A stretch of DNA of 64,000 bases, taken from NCBI GenBank assembly GCA_029204225.1, contig CM055111.1, forward strand, positions 1,556,921-1,620,920. Direction: 5' to 3'. The notes below the pieces were generated by a model that had not been told where the DNA came from, ran no database searches, and saw only the letters and a program-made list of their open reading frames with translations. Made by a program: the position numbers and the translations under genes. How positions within the stretch are numbered: the stretch's first letter is position 1; the number at the start of each line of letters is the position of its first letter. The DNA is from Diphasiastrum complanatum (lineage: Eukaryota > Streptophyta > Lycopodiopsida > Lycopodiales > Lycopodiaceae). Positions 51,733 through 62,340 of the stretch are shown piece after piece.

Positions 51733-51870
51733 AGATATATATATATATAGATATATAGTAAAGAGTGCCCGTCGTTGATGGGCAATGGATGGTCGATGGT
51801 CATTGACGGGTGGCCGATGGTCATTCATGGGTGGTGGCCGATGGTCGCTGACTACGTTGGTATGCCAAGA
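51733..51870. repeat. AT microsatellite and GGTCGATGG-type minisatellite
   Basis: An (AT)n run at 51733-51758 is followed by iterated GATGGTC and GGTGGCCGATGGTC units at about 51780-51852. The sequence diverges here from the 47.4-kb LTR. Confidence 0.7.
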
Positions 51871-51929
51871 GTTGTTAATTTTCCAAAGCTTTGTTTCACA
51901 TCTTAGAAAAACTGCTTGTGAAAGCAACC

Positions 51930-52190
51930 AAACACTACACTAAAATGGTATTAAAGCTCTTATTGTGGAGCACATATGTATACCCATTTTGGTGCACTTC
52001 TTGCTCCTATTGGTCCACATGGCAAAATGACATTATGAGGTGTTTAGTCCTTGCTCTCTACCATCATGACAAGTGTAAGCAACCTACATTAACTCGAGCT
52101 AATCTAAGCCAATTTGGCGAAATCACATATTTACAAGTGTACATGGAGTCACCCCCAAAAGTCAAGATAGATAGCTTTTACATTTTTCAC
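51930..52190 (-). repeat. LTR fragment related to the 9.9 and 14.0 kb LTRs
   Basis: The minus strand from 52190 reads TGTGAAAAATGTAAAAGCTA then TCTATCTTGACTTTTGGGGG, parallel to the LTR start at 9855. Lower boundary not determined. Confidence 0.5.
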
Positions 52191-52318
52191 AACTCTGATC
52201 CAAGACTCTAACCTTTTGAGTTGGATTGAATTTGAATTGGTTTGACAATAAACTATGTCCTAGATTTTCACCAAACTTGACTAGCTTTGAGAGAACTCAC
52301 CATTTTGGTCAAAAACTC

Positions 52319-52665
52319 TTAAGATCTAAGTGAATGGATGCTACTGATTTGAAATTTACCTTGCCTCTTCCCTTTTGCAATCACTTCACCTTCCTTCTTG
52401 GTCAAGTAAGCTTCTCCATCAAACTCCACCTTAAGACTCTTGTCAACCATTTGACTAACACTAAGAAGGTTCTTAGTGATTGATGAAATGAACAAAACAT
52501 TCTTCAAATTCACATTCCTATTAGTAGAGAGAGAAATAAGAATTGTGCCAATCCCTTTGATTTCACACTCACCATCATTGGCCGTGTAAATCACCTTCTT
52601 CTCACCTCCATATGCCACCAATGATGAGTAATACTTCTCTTATGAAATGTCATGTGAGCTAGCTC
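52319..52665 (-). pseudogene. copia protease fragment (family of the 23.6-kb element)
   Basis: GASSHMTFHK lies just above 52621. The frame then continues VIYTANDGECEIKGIGTI, SLSTNRNVNLKNVLFI, SITKNLLSVSQMVDKSLKVE and GKRQGKFQ, almost the same as the protease to pre-integrase segment at 25.6-25.9 kb. Flanking domains are absent; the catalytic Asp is altered. Confidence 0.85.
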
Positions 52666-52999
52666 CAATATGAATTCACCAAGGTTCAATATCTCCATGA
52701 TTAGCGTGATTTAATCAGACTGAGTGAACGAGCAAGACAAGTAAATATGAAAAGTGCAATCAATCACAACACAATATATCTACGTTAGACACATATATGA
52801 AAAGCGTTGCTTCTGTATATTACAATGAAAATGCTTGTCATAGAGAAAGAGCAACGTAAATGGTTATAGCCTGAAAACGGCGGTGTAACTCAGAGGGAAA
52901 TTTTCCACTCTTTTGCACTCGACTAAATGAGAGTTGAAGACGTATTTATACACATCTTGTTTATTACAAGTACTGTTTAACTAATCTATACTTACAAGA

Positions 53000-53954
53000 C
53001 TAGCTTAGTTTAGACTATGTATTTGGTTGTGAAATTATGTACAACGACATCTGCACAAGTAAATAATAGTCAAATGACTCGAAGTCGCAGATTGTCACAT
53101 TTTTTGCATAATTTGATCTCTCACTTCGCATATTTTGGGTTTTCCCGAAGTAGTGGAACGATCGAACTTCGAAGCAGAACCAACTGTCGCATACTTCGCA
53201 TATTTCCGAAGTAGTTAAAACTGTCGATCGTTGAAGTAGACTGCTTTCTCGCATTTTAGAAAAATGCAAATTGTGTGACAAAAAATTCATTTCTGCAGAC
53301 TATTGCAAAGACAGTGTATTTCTGTGGATTGTTTGGAAATAGTGACTTGTTGAAGTTGTCGATGAAGTCGTGCACTTCGGATACTTCGGATAGAAGTAGT
53401 TGAGTGATCCGACGGTCAAAGTTGTCAAAGATGTCGGATTAGTCGGACACTTCGAAACTTTGGATCCTTCGGATACTTCGAAGTTGTTTAGTGAACCGTC
53501 GGTCGAAGTAATCAAAGATGGCCAGGTCTTCGATGTTCTTCGAATAGGTTGACATTCGAATTAGATTCAAATAGGAATGGATACCCTTTACGTCGAAGAT
53601 GAAGAGTAGCCGGAAAGTCGATGAAGTTGACTTTGAGTACTTCGGTTGATTCGATTATGTGTAGGAATTTGCAGGTGTCAAACTGCTTTGCAAAAACCCT
53701 TTTATTTTACCAAGTCTAATTTTGCACATAGAATGAGAGTAGTTTTGCAGGTGCTACAGTCTGTGTCAAGAGACATGACTAAATATGTAGAATAGCAAAA
53801 CTAAAAAAATATGATTCCTGCAGATATCAGATAAGCAGACATAAAATCTAAAGATGTTGCATCTAATCCTAGATCAATGATCAAAAACATGTGCAAGAAG
53901 AATCTTGAATGAATTCTTTCATCAAGGAAGAAACCGTGAGCTTAATCTCCAACA
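53000..53954 (-). repeat. 3' LTR of the 53-56 kb copia element
   Basis: Starts TGTTGGAGATTAAGCTCACG on the minus strand at 53954 and is matched by the degenerate copy at 4390-5165. It contains an internal 92-bp duplication (CTTCGGATACTTCG at 53375 and 53467, each followed by a CGTCGGTC/CGACGGTC and CAAAGATG segment). The lower end is approximate. Confidence 0.65.
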
Positions 53955-56000
53955 GTAAGTTCACGGTTGGTGCCTTGAGTGTCTTCGTCAGGTTTAGCAT
54001 GCTAGAAAACTTTTGATGCTTGATCCTGGAAGTGCTTTGGTGAAGATGTCTGCAATCATTTCGGATGTGTAGTAGTATTGAAGAATCACTTGTCTTGAAA
54101 AAACCTTTTCCGTAATAAAATAATATTAGATCTCAATGTGCTTTGACTTGCCATGAATCTAGGATTCAATGACAGTGAAATACAACTCATGTTCTCACAC
54201 AGAATGGTAGTAGCATTAAACTGAGTGAGATGTAAGTCATGAAGTAACAATATGATCCAAATAGCTTCCTTTGAAGCTTGACATGCTCCGATATGTTCTG
54301 CTTCAGTTGAGAATAGCGCCACTGATTTCTGCTTCCTTGAATTCCATGAAACTAGTCCCCTTGCCAGAAAGAAACAAAACCTAGAAGTGGATTTTCTGGT
54401 TGAGACGTTTCCTCTCCAATCTGAATCGGAATATCCTCCAAGAACCATTGGGTCGATAGCATTTCCATCATAGCATAAGATGTGATCTAGGCTTCCTTGA
54501 ATATACTTCATCACTCCTTTTAATGTTTTCCAGTGAGAGATCCTATGATTAGACATGTATTGACCTAACATGCTAACAGTGTATGCTAGATCTGGTCTAG
54601 TGCACAACATGGCATACATTAAAGATCCTATAAGTGAATGATAAGGGTACTTCGCTAAGTCGAGTACTTCACTTTCGGAATCAACACAAGAAGGTTTAGT
54701 TAAAACTATACTTTGATCCATTGGTGTATCAACTGGTTTGCAATCAGACATGTGAAACTTTTCTAGAGTACGTCTATTTTTGCAGGCTAAGATAGATCTT
54801 CTTTTGAAGTCTATCTCTAGTAATGTGAATTCCTAATAAAGAATGAACAGTGCCTAGATCAATCATGTCAAATTCTTTTGACATATCACTCTTAGTAGTG
54901 TGCAGTAAAGAAGTATCATTAGACATAATAAATGCATCATGTATGTATAGAGCTATGTGAACCGAATTGACACCTATATATCTGGAATAAACATTACAGT
55001 CAGCTGAATTGTTTGCAAAACCTAGTTGAATGAAATAAGCATTGATTCTTTTGAAGCATGCCCTTGCGGCTTGCTTCAAGCCATAGATTGCTTGTGCATC
55101 TCCTAAGGATGGAGTTGGCATTGGACCACATGAAGCACTATGTACAAGATCTAATACACGTTTTGTCTAATGAAAGAGAGAAATACAATCCATCAACTAA
55201 ATTGTTACAACGCATGTAATCTTGTATTGATGTGTCCAAATCGACCATGCCACAGTAAGGCCTGATCATTTACATTTTCATGAATAGTAGCTAATGCAAT
55301 TGAGTCAGACAGAATGTACAAATTTCTTGCTTGACTGCAAGTAGTCAGAGTAGTATCCTTGTCAAAAATCACACATTGTTCAAAGGAAAATGTAACACCA
55401 TAGCCCTCATCAGTTATCTTTGAAATTGATAATAGGTTCTTAGATAGCTGAGGTACATGAAGAACATTGGAAACATAAATAGAGAGTGTATTTTTGAATG
55501 CAATCTTGACAGTTCTTTTGCCTTTCACATGGATGGTACTAGAATCTCCGAGGTAGAATTCATCTCTGTCATAAGTTACATACTCAGTAAACCATTCTCT
55601 TTGAAGAGTCATGTGTTGGGTAGCGCCACTGTCAAAATACTAGTTGTCATAGTCTGCACTACTACTGTTGGAAGTCATTAATAGTTCTGATGGTTTGTCT
55701 TCATCAGAGGTTTGCTTCTTAAATGCTGCTGCATTGGTAGAGTCCGGCTGTTGGTGTTGCTGTTTCTTAACCTTGTTGTAGATTCGGATGCGACAATCCT
55801 TGATGTCGTGGTTCACCCTCTTGCAGTATCTGCAAAAGAGTTTCTTTTGCGATTCACTGCTCTTTGGTTGAGTTTGAGGCTGCTACTGCTTCTGCACTTG
55901 ATTCTTGTCCTTGAAGTTCTTCTTCTTCTTTGTGTATGATGCCAGAGACTTGTCTTTGACGGACAATTCACTAGTCTTTCTCCTCATTTCTTCGTGAAAA
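53955..56000 (-). mobile_element. degenerate Ty1/copia element
   Basis: On the minus strand from 55,850: zinc knuckle CRYCKRVNHDIKDC (about 55,810-55,850), protease DSGATQHMTLQREW (about 55,600-55,635, preceded by a stop), protease to pre-integrase frame 55612-55205 ending HGRFGHIN, then a deletion of the whole integrase core and RT N-terminus. RT resumes at 55121-54774 (AIYGLKQAARACFKRIN; YIHD in place of YVDD), then RT tail and RNase H at 54751-54086 (CTRPDLAYTVSMLGQYM, GYSDSDWRGNVSTRKST, STEAEH) with the end MIADIFTKALPG near 54,040. It runs straight into the LTR at 53954. Inactive. Confidence 0.9.
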
Positions 56001-56299
56001 AGTTATAGGATTATTCTCTCTCTCTCACCTTGTTTATCATTCCCCTTATGGAGTTAAGTAGGATTGTTTTGCTTCTTAAGTAGGAAATCACTAGTTGGGA
56101 GACAACCATAGTGAACTTAGCATTTCCTTCCTAATTTGCTACATCTTCTAGTAGGGAGACCGCCTTAGAAGATATCTAGGTAACCAATAGAGAACAGTAA
56201 TTTGAGTGGATCTTATCCCCTACTCTTACGAACTCTTGCTCGGTCGCCCTTGGCTTTCTAATGCCCGTGTAGTACACGATTGGAATTAAGGACAAGTCA

Positions 56300-57510
56300 T
56301 GTTTAGCAATCGAGACCAGTCGGTGACCATTAATTCTGTAGGAAAGATCAAACCTGCATGCGTAATAGATGATGGATCTTCCACTACTGAACTTGGAACC
56401 CTACCATGAAACTCAAGAAATGGGCACTACACGCAGCCTACTGATATCATCAACTTGAGTCATAGTCTAGCAACAATTGATTGTGTTAACGCAAAATACT
56501 GTGTCTTAATTACTAGTAGCTCTGATAACGAAGAAGGTTCAAGTGAACCATCGATCACTTTGGATACTCCCATCTTTAATGTATGATTTATTGAAATTCT
56601 TCTACACAATGATGAGTTGTTAAACATTGCTTGGCTACCGACTAATGACTCAGTTTTACTATATGTAGATGAAGAAAGTGTTTTATATTCCTATCTACCC
56701 CATGACCTAGAAGAAATTTTTAACATGGCTATATTAAAATACATGGGAGCGCTTCTAGAACGTCTTATCTTGGAATCTCCTAAGCCATTATCGCCATTAG
56801 CAATAGTAAGTAGGGTCAAGACTAAGCCTATTAAGACTTACCGTGTCAAGAAACCTACCTTAGAGTGGGATATCCATGAATAAGAGTTTCTTTTCAAGTT
56901 AGATGAGTCTCTTCTGCATGAATTACTTGATCCTAAACCCCATCTCCCAAAGATTGGACGCAGGTGCATGATGATGCACCTTTTGGGGAAGCATCTCCAC
57001 TATCAGCTACCAAACCTTCCACTTCCAAGTCTGCGAAGAAAATCAAGCCTAAAGTGCCTTATGCACTAGAAGGCCCCGCTATGCCACAAGGACTATACGA
57101 TTGAGGATGTTACCATTCAGTTGCCTCAAGCGCAACGTGAACCACAGGGAGATGCTCCCTTCGATGGACCAGTCCAAAATGGACCAACCCAAACGGTCAT
57201 GCTAAATTTGAAAAACCCTGATGAAGAGGAGGACAGAATTGTCCATATAGGAGCTCACCCTAATCGAGAGCAACATAGAGTACTGGAGAAATTGCTTCGA
57301 AGGTATCGACATGTTTTTGCATGGTTATACAAGGACATAAAAGGTGTGAGGTAGCCGTACATCCCATATTCTTACAACTTGATGCTACCTCGGTAGCTAG
57401 TCGTCCCTACAGATGTAATCCCATTAATCGAGCCAAGATCAAGGAAGAGTTACAACGCCTACTGGAGGCCGGGTTCTGTTGGAATGTTGATCTAACTTCC
57501 TATTGAGTGA
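56300..57510 (+). pseudogene. Ty3/gypsy pol fragment (protease linker and RT N-terminus)
   Basis: 57121-57354 encodes NREQHRVLEKLLRRYRHVFAW then LYKDIKG, the conserved lead-in to gypsy RT. A frameshift leads to RPYRCNPINRAKIKEELQRLLEAGF (57321-57506). The upstream frames, including 56617-56883, are the acidic linker. RT catalytic motifs are absent. Related in plan to the element at 29.9-34.5 kb. Confidence 0.75.
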
Positions 57511-57611
57511 TTGAAAGCTATTCTTTGCGATAGACTCTACAAGATGAGTGGCATCTAGTAGAAGAAATCACAAAACTTGCTAATTTTGATGACCCATAGC
57601 TCATTTCTTGG

Positions 57612-58389
57612 TTTGGCTCTGATACCATGTTAAAATAACAACAAATAAACTTTAATGGACTTTAGAAATGATGGAAAAAGCACCTAATTAAGATCCAATT
57701 GAGATCACAAAGCTAGACACAAAACAATCTAGTGATTACTAGCTTATCTCAGCTTGAACTCCACTCTGTGGCTCCAAAATCATGTAAAATCCTTCACACT
57801 TGTGAATGCATGGCCTAATCAGACCTGAGTATAGTACCAGCACCTTCATATCCCCCAATGATTATTACAAGAAATCATATGATCATAGCAAGCATCACTC
57901 AAATTGTAGACAGAAACTAGTCACAAAAGTAGATTTCGAATTTCTCATCAAATTGCTTGGGAAATCCCACATGGATATATACAAAATTAACTCGGATTTG
58001 AGGGGTTTAAGGTTACCTCTAAGTCATTCATGACCTAAACCTAACATCTGACCTTTTAGGTCATAAGATCCACCCTAATTTGGGGTCTAGATCATGGGAT
58101 TCTTCAACAAGGTAAAAATTGCTATTTTTTGCTCCTAAGCTTATCTATGTACATTTTGGTCTCATTCTAAAGGTGCCTCAACATGGTTAGGTTTAGAATA
58201 ATCCTAATTACAAAGATCCTAACCTAGTTGGCACAAGTGACATTCCACATCATGGCCAAATTACATTTTTTAAGTGGAAATTACAAACTAGCTTGTGCAA
58301 ATTCTAACATGATAGTAATAAAATCGAAGTATAACAACAAACTATCGGGCTCTGCAGAACAATCCTTCCTCTAAAATGGTATCAGAGCT
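57612..58389. repeat. segment bounded by two opposed primer-binding-site motifs
   Basis: GGCTCTGATACCA at 57612-57624 is a minus-strand primer-binding site; TGGTATCAGAGC at 58378-58389 is a plus-strand one. The 753 bp between starts TGTTAAAATAAC next to the first site, so a minus-strand LTR ending TTTTAACA would abut it exactly. No ORF of interest inside. It may be an LTR, or two overlapping LTRs of opposite elements. Confidence 0.55.
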
Positions 58390-60440
58390 TTTGTTCTTCT
58401 TCTAATGTATGACTACGCCTATCAAAAAGCTTATTTTGCACACCAGATCCGTAAAGAATCATTGTACTCAGCTCATTTAATTGAAGCGTAAGTAGGAATT
58501 TCTTGCACATTATTGTGTCTTGGATTATTGAAGCAAAGTTGATTTCGGCTCAAATCCATTTATAACATTTGAAAGCATAAACCCTTTTAGATTTGATAGA
58601 TATTTGATTTGTAAAGTCACAATACTAAAGCTACTATAAATTATGTAAAGGTAGTATCGAAGAATATGTCATGAGCAAAGTTAATTTGGGAGATGATTGA
58701 ATTTGATAAATACGAAATTACGTAAACCCCCATAACATAGTTTTCAACATTGATAGCAGTATGAAGCTGAAATACCAGATGTCATAATAAATGCTTTAAA
58801 CAGGCTGTCAAAGGTGTATTAGCAACTAGAAATGAATAATTTTTTTTATGAACAAGAAAATAGAGAAACTAAATATGGATTGTTCACATAGGGACTTTAC
58901 TACAAAGTGTGAACAAAAGCAAATGAAAGAGTGATTATTCATAGGTACGAATCGAAGAGCAAGAACTAAAAAAGGAATCTATTGTAGAGTGTAAACACTT
59001 ACAAGAAAGAATTGATTGTTTTGAGAGCTAGGAATCAAGTGAGATTTGACTTTTAAGGGCATCACAATTCACACAATGCATAATGCATGAAAATCCAACC
59101 CCTTATCTAGGGAATCTCCAGACACCCGATCCTATCCTATGATGTACATGTATCTGCATGGCAAGTTTTGGCAACTATGCTTGTGCAACCTCTTAACTCT
59201 CAACCACGATCACACATCTTCAACCTTTAGTTAAAACTTCATGAATCACACCTTTTTGAATCTTTGGCTACATACACATTGTACCTACATAGATAGAAAA
59301 AGACTCACATGTCTTTGGTCTGCTGGCTGTTCTTCACATACAGATCACGGACCAAAGTAACAAAGCCATCAGAGCACACTAGAATAAAGTTTGAGAACTA
59401 GTATCATCTTGCTGGAAGAAATAACAAATCTATGACAAATACAAGACACACTCGAAGCCCACCCAGAACAACCATGTCATGATTGAGCAATCACAATCCA
59501 GTCAAGGCGAGACGAAACGTTTCTTTTGCTCTTGCAACTCCACCATCACTCTGAACTTTGTTCTTGAAGTTGCGATAATAATCAACTCTCTTCTTGCATT
59601 TTTTACACAACGTTGTAGAGACTTGAGATTGGAGTCTAGAATCTACTAGTATTTAGCCATATTTGCTTTTCATTTGAAAAAAAGCTAAGTCGCTAGCTGA
59701 TAGCCTCCACCTACAACGTGATGGATGATAGCCACTTCCTACAAAAGATCACTGATAATTTGTGCTTACAAATCGCTTGGATGTTGCATGTGCCTGCGTG
59801 CAAATCTCATGGATTGCTTGTTGACAGCCACTACTTGCAGATTGCGTGGTGGACATAATCTAGTAGAGGAAATGAAGTTTTTGTTTGTTGTTGATTGGAG
59901 CTTCCCAATCACACATAAGGCTATTATTAATGGTGTTAACTCGTGACTCACGGGGCCTTGTATGCTAAAAAAAACCTATTCACTTTCGAATAGTGACTTG
60001 CCATTCCAACACCGGTGCCCATGGGGACGTGTTCTTAGTCCCAAAACTCAACGTGAAGTTAGGAGAAATCCCAAGTTGAGAAAAATGAGTATGGACCCTC
60101 TTACTCCCCGTTGTGTATATATGACGCAAGGTGACTTGACGTGAAGGCCACCACACTTTGAATTTTGCATAAACATTAGGACTTTATTAGTTATAATTAA
60201 ATGATTATATCACAATTACTTAAAAGACAGGTGGCAAAAATCTAAGTGGCCTGATGTAAAATATTCCGTGCTAATAAGCCCTATTGCCTTAGTCCAAAGA
60301 GTTGTTATTTCTAGAGATAACATGTATGATGCTGTGGATAAAAATAGATTTTTGCCATTTCATTGGGCCACATGTGCCCTTGATATCTTATTGACCTATC
60401 CTTGGTGGTTTTCTAAGATGAAAAGTATAGAATATTTTGA
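58390..60440. other. gene-free stretch
   Basis: AT-rich with no recognisable ORF or transposon domain. The plus-strand frame at 59725-59946 has no known motif. May contain the leader of a decayed plus-strand LTR element following the site at 58378. Confidence 0.4.
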
Positions 60441-60447
60441 AAAGAGC

Positions 60448-60452
<5 letters not shown>

Positions 60453-60504
<52 letters not shown>

Positions 60505-60520
60505 TGTGTGTGTGTGTGTG
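60453..60520. repeat. (GA)n then (TG)n compound microsatellite
   Basis: About 24 GA units to 60501 followed by nine TG units (60503-60520). Confidence 0.95.
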
Positions 60521-60709
60521 TCCTAGATGCGGCCACATGTTGGAGTTAATTGTTGCCCTAAATTCCTTCTTGTCTTCGAAAGTAGACCATAGCCTACAGT
60601 GTAAGTAACCTCCAAAGGTAGCCTACCTTTGGAGGCAGCTAATTTTTTGTCTACGTATCATATGATGCCACGCATGTTGTTGTAAAGCTACCTTTACAAG
60701 CTTTACTTC

Positions 60710-60822
60710 CGGCGCCATTGGCGCCAGCTATGTCCCCGGCGCCAGCAGCGCCCCTGCTGCTCCCGGCGCCAACGGCGCCGACGCCGCTCCCGGCGCCACT
60801 GTGACCAGAATCCAGCCGGCGC
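60710..60822. repeat. GGCGCC-rich low-complexity tract
   Basis: GGCGCC or GGCGCCA occurs seven or more times in about 110 bp. In a minus-strand frame it would encode Gly-Ala-rich repeats, probably without meaning. Confidence 0.85.
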
Positions 60823-61332
60823 CAAGTTCCTATGGCTGAAAATCTTTGATCGGTTCTAGCGGAGTCCAGAGAGCTCAGATCGATGTGCAATCACCTCACA
60901 CGATCTAGGCATGATTAAAGGAAGCCTGGGGATCAATAAAATCTAGAGAGAGAAAATGACTTTCTAGAAAATTCTAGAGAGAGAAAAACGTGCTTTACCA
61001 GCTTAGGTAGAGTGCTTGGTATGAGGGGAGGTGCCGAATCACACCAATACTATAGGGGAGTGCGGGTTGCGACTCAGGACGAGCTCCAACCAAGTCTCAG
61101 CCTCCCTTGCTGGAATGTTGTCATGGCTCTCGCCTTGGCATGCTAGCGCTCCGGAGACTAGGGTCGGTCACACACTTGAAATGTAACCTTCTCAGATTTA
61201 TCAATAAAGTGGGATTTTCCTCAAACTGACTCTGATTACCTTCTGGGTTTCAGTGTTCGGTAAAAGCGCCAGTTGTAAGGCCGCTTTCAAAATTTTTAAC
61301 TTGGCACATAGCTGAGGGTCGTATCCCGGGAC

Positions 61333-61810
61333 ACCAGCGGTATGTCGTCGGGACCATTCGGTCCGTGGCGCCAGCGGTATGTTGTCGGGACCATTTGGTC
61401 CAGGAACTGGTTGTTTCCATATCTGTCGCGGCTTGTGGTTCTGAGTGTTCCTTGCATGAACGTGAATGGGTTAAGCTCTTGGGGAACGGGCTCTAACCTG
61501 TCGGCTGAGTTGGATGGCTTGCTTGGGTGGATGTTACCTGTTTATGGCTGTCCAGTCTGGCGTGGTGCCAGGTTGGCTTCCAGCGCTCGTGACGAAGCTT
61601 TCAGTTGGTTAAGTCTGATGTAAGTCAGACCGCTTACTTGGAATGGATGTTACTCGTTTGTAACGAAGCTTCGAGTTGGTTAAGTTTGATGTATGTCGGG
61701 CGGCTTGCTTGGAGGGAAGTCACCCACGTCGGGACTCCCGATCTGGCATGGCGCCAGGTTGGATCTCAATGTTGGTTTTCGGAACTTCAAGTTGGTTAAG
61801 TCTGATCGTT
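61333..61810. repeat. nested imperfect repeats (38, about 70 and about 186 bp)
   Basis: CCAGCGGTATGTYGTCGGG recurs after 38 bp. GCCAGGTTGG with a TCTGGC(G/A)TGG prefix occurs at about 61557 and 61743, period 186. TTGGTTAAGTYTGATGTA-like units occur at 61606, 61676 and 61793. Confidence 0.75.
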
Positions 61811-62159
61811 GTTGGCGAGTTGGCTGCTTGTATGTCAAGTGGGTTTGGATGGCAAGAGTTGAAGGCTGGGAAGCTAAGTCGTGGTTCCCGGCTCCCTTTG
61901 GGATGTCTGCGCTACACATGTTCATCCACGTATGTATCATACTATGCCACGCATGTTCACCCACCAATCATATGATGCCATGTAAGTCGGAGGTAGCTGC
62001 TACTTCCGACATGTGCCAATCACCACATTTTAGAAGGTTGCCTCCGGTGGCAGCCTCTATCATGTGGCCTTGCTAATAAAAAACACATAAAAGGTCATGG
62101 AGAGGCGATTGAGGTCAAGGAAAAAGAGAGGGCCATTTTTCTTAAAAAGATAGGTCAGG

Positions 62160-62290
62160 GCTATAAAGGTTAGGGTTAAGGCTAATTTAGGGCTACGGAT
62201 GACGTCAGATGTAGGGCTAAGGGTGTGTTAGGGTTAGGGTTACGTGTTTAGGGTTTCCAGGGGTAAGATATCGATGTATATATACTGAGG
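62160..62290 (+). promoter_or_regulatory. promoter of the OST3/6 gene with telobox-like motifs and TATA box
   Basis: TTAGGGTT and AGGGTTA units at 62170-62256 (telobox-like, e.g. TTAGGGTTAGGGTTACG at about 62229) are common in promoters of plant housekeeping and protein-synthesis genes. GTATATATACTG at 62276-62287 is a good TATA box. A GA/GAGC-rich 5' leader (62297-62339) leads to the start codon. Confidence 0.65.
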
Positions 62291-62340
62291 TGTTGGGAGA
62301 GGGAGAGAGAGAGAGAGCGAGAGCGAGAGCGAGAGCGAGG

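Larger units (their letters stand above)
60595..62070. repeat. GC-rich repeat region flanked by hairpins and short direct repeats
   Basis: The left end has hairpins at 60609-60635 (perfect 13-bp arms, CCTCCAAAGGTAG) and 60682-60706 (GTAAAGCT arms). The right end has hairpins at 61986-62010 and 62036-62055. ATGATGCCACGCATGTT-like motifs occur at 60661-60678, 61941-61955 and, shortened, at 61970-61983. Inside: a GGCGCC-rich tract (60710-60822), a duplicated CTAGAGAGAGAAAA (60943 and 60973), an AATAAA (61204), a 38-bp tandem (CCAGCGGTATGT at 61333 and 61371) and a 186-bp imperfect repeat with AGTTGGTTAAGTCTGAT at 61604, 61674 and 61791. GC content is well above the surroundings. No coding domain found. 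Confidence 0.65.

Noticed and set aside
60651-60890. Minus-strand Gly-Ala-rich ORF
   Set aside because: Produced by the GGCGCC-rich low-complexity tract; no evidence of coding.
62229-62260. Interstitial telomere repeat
   Set aside because: Only two or three TTAGGGT-like units, better explained as teloboxes in the OST3/6 promoter.
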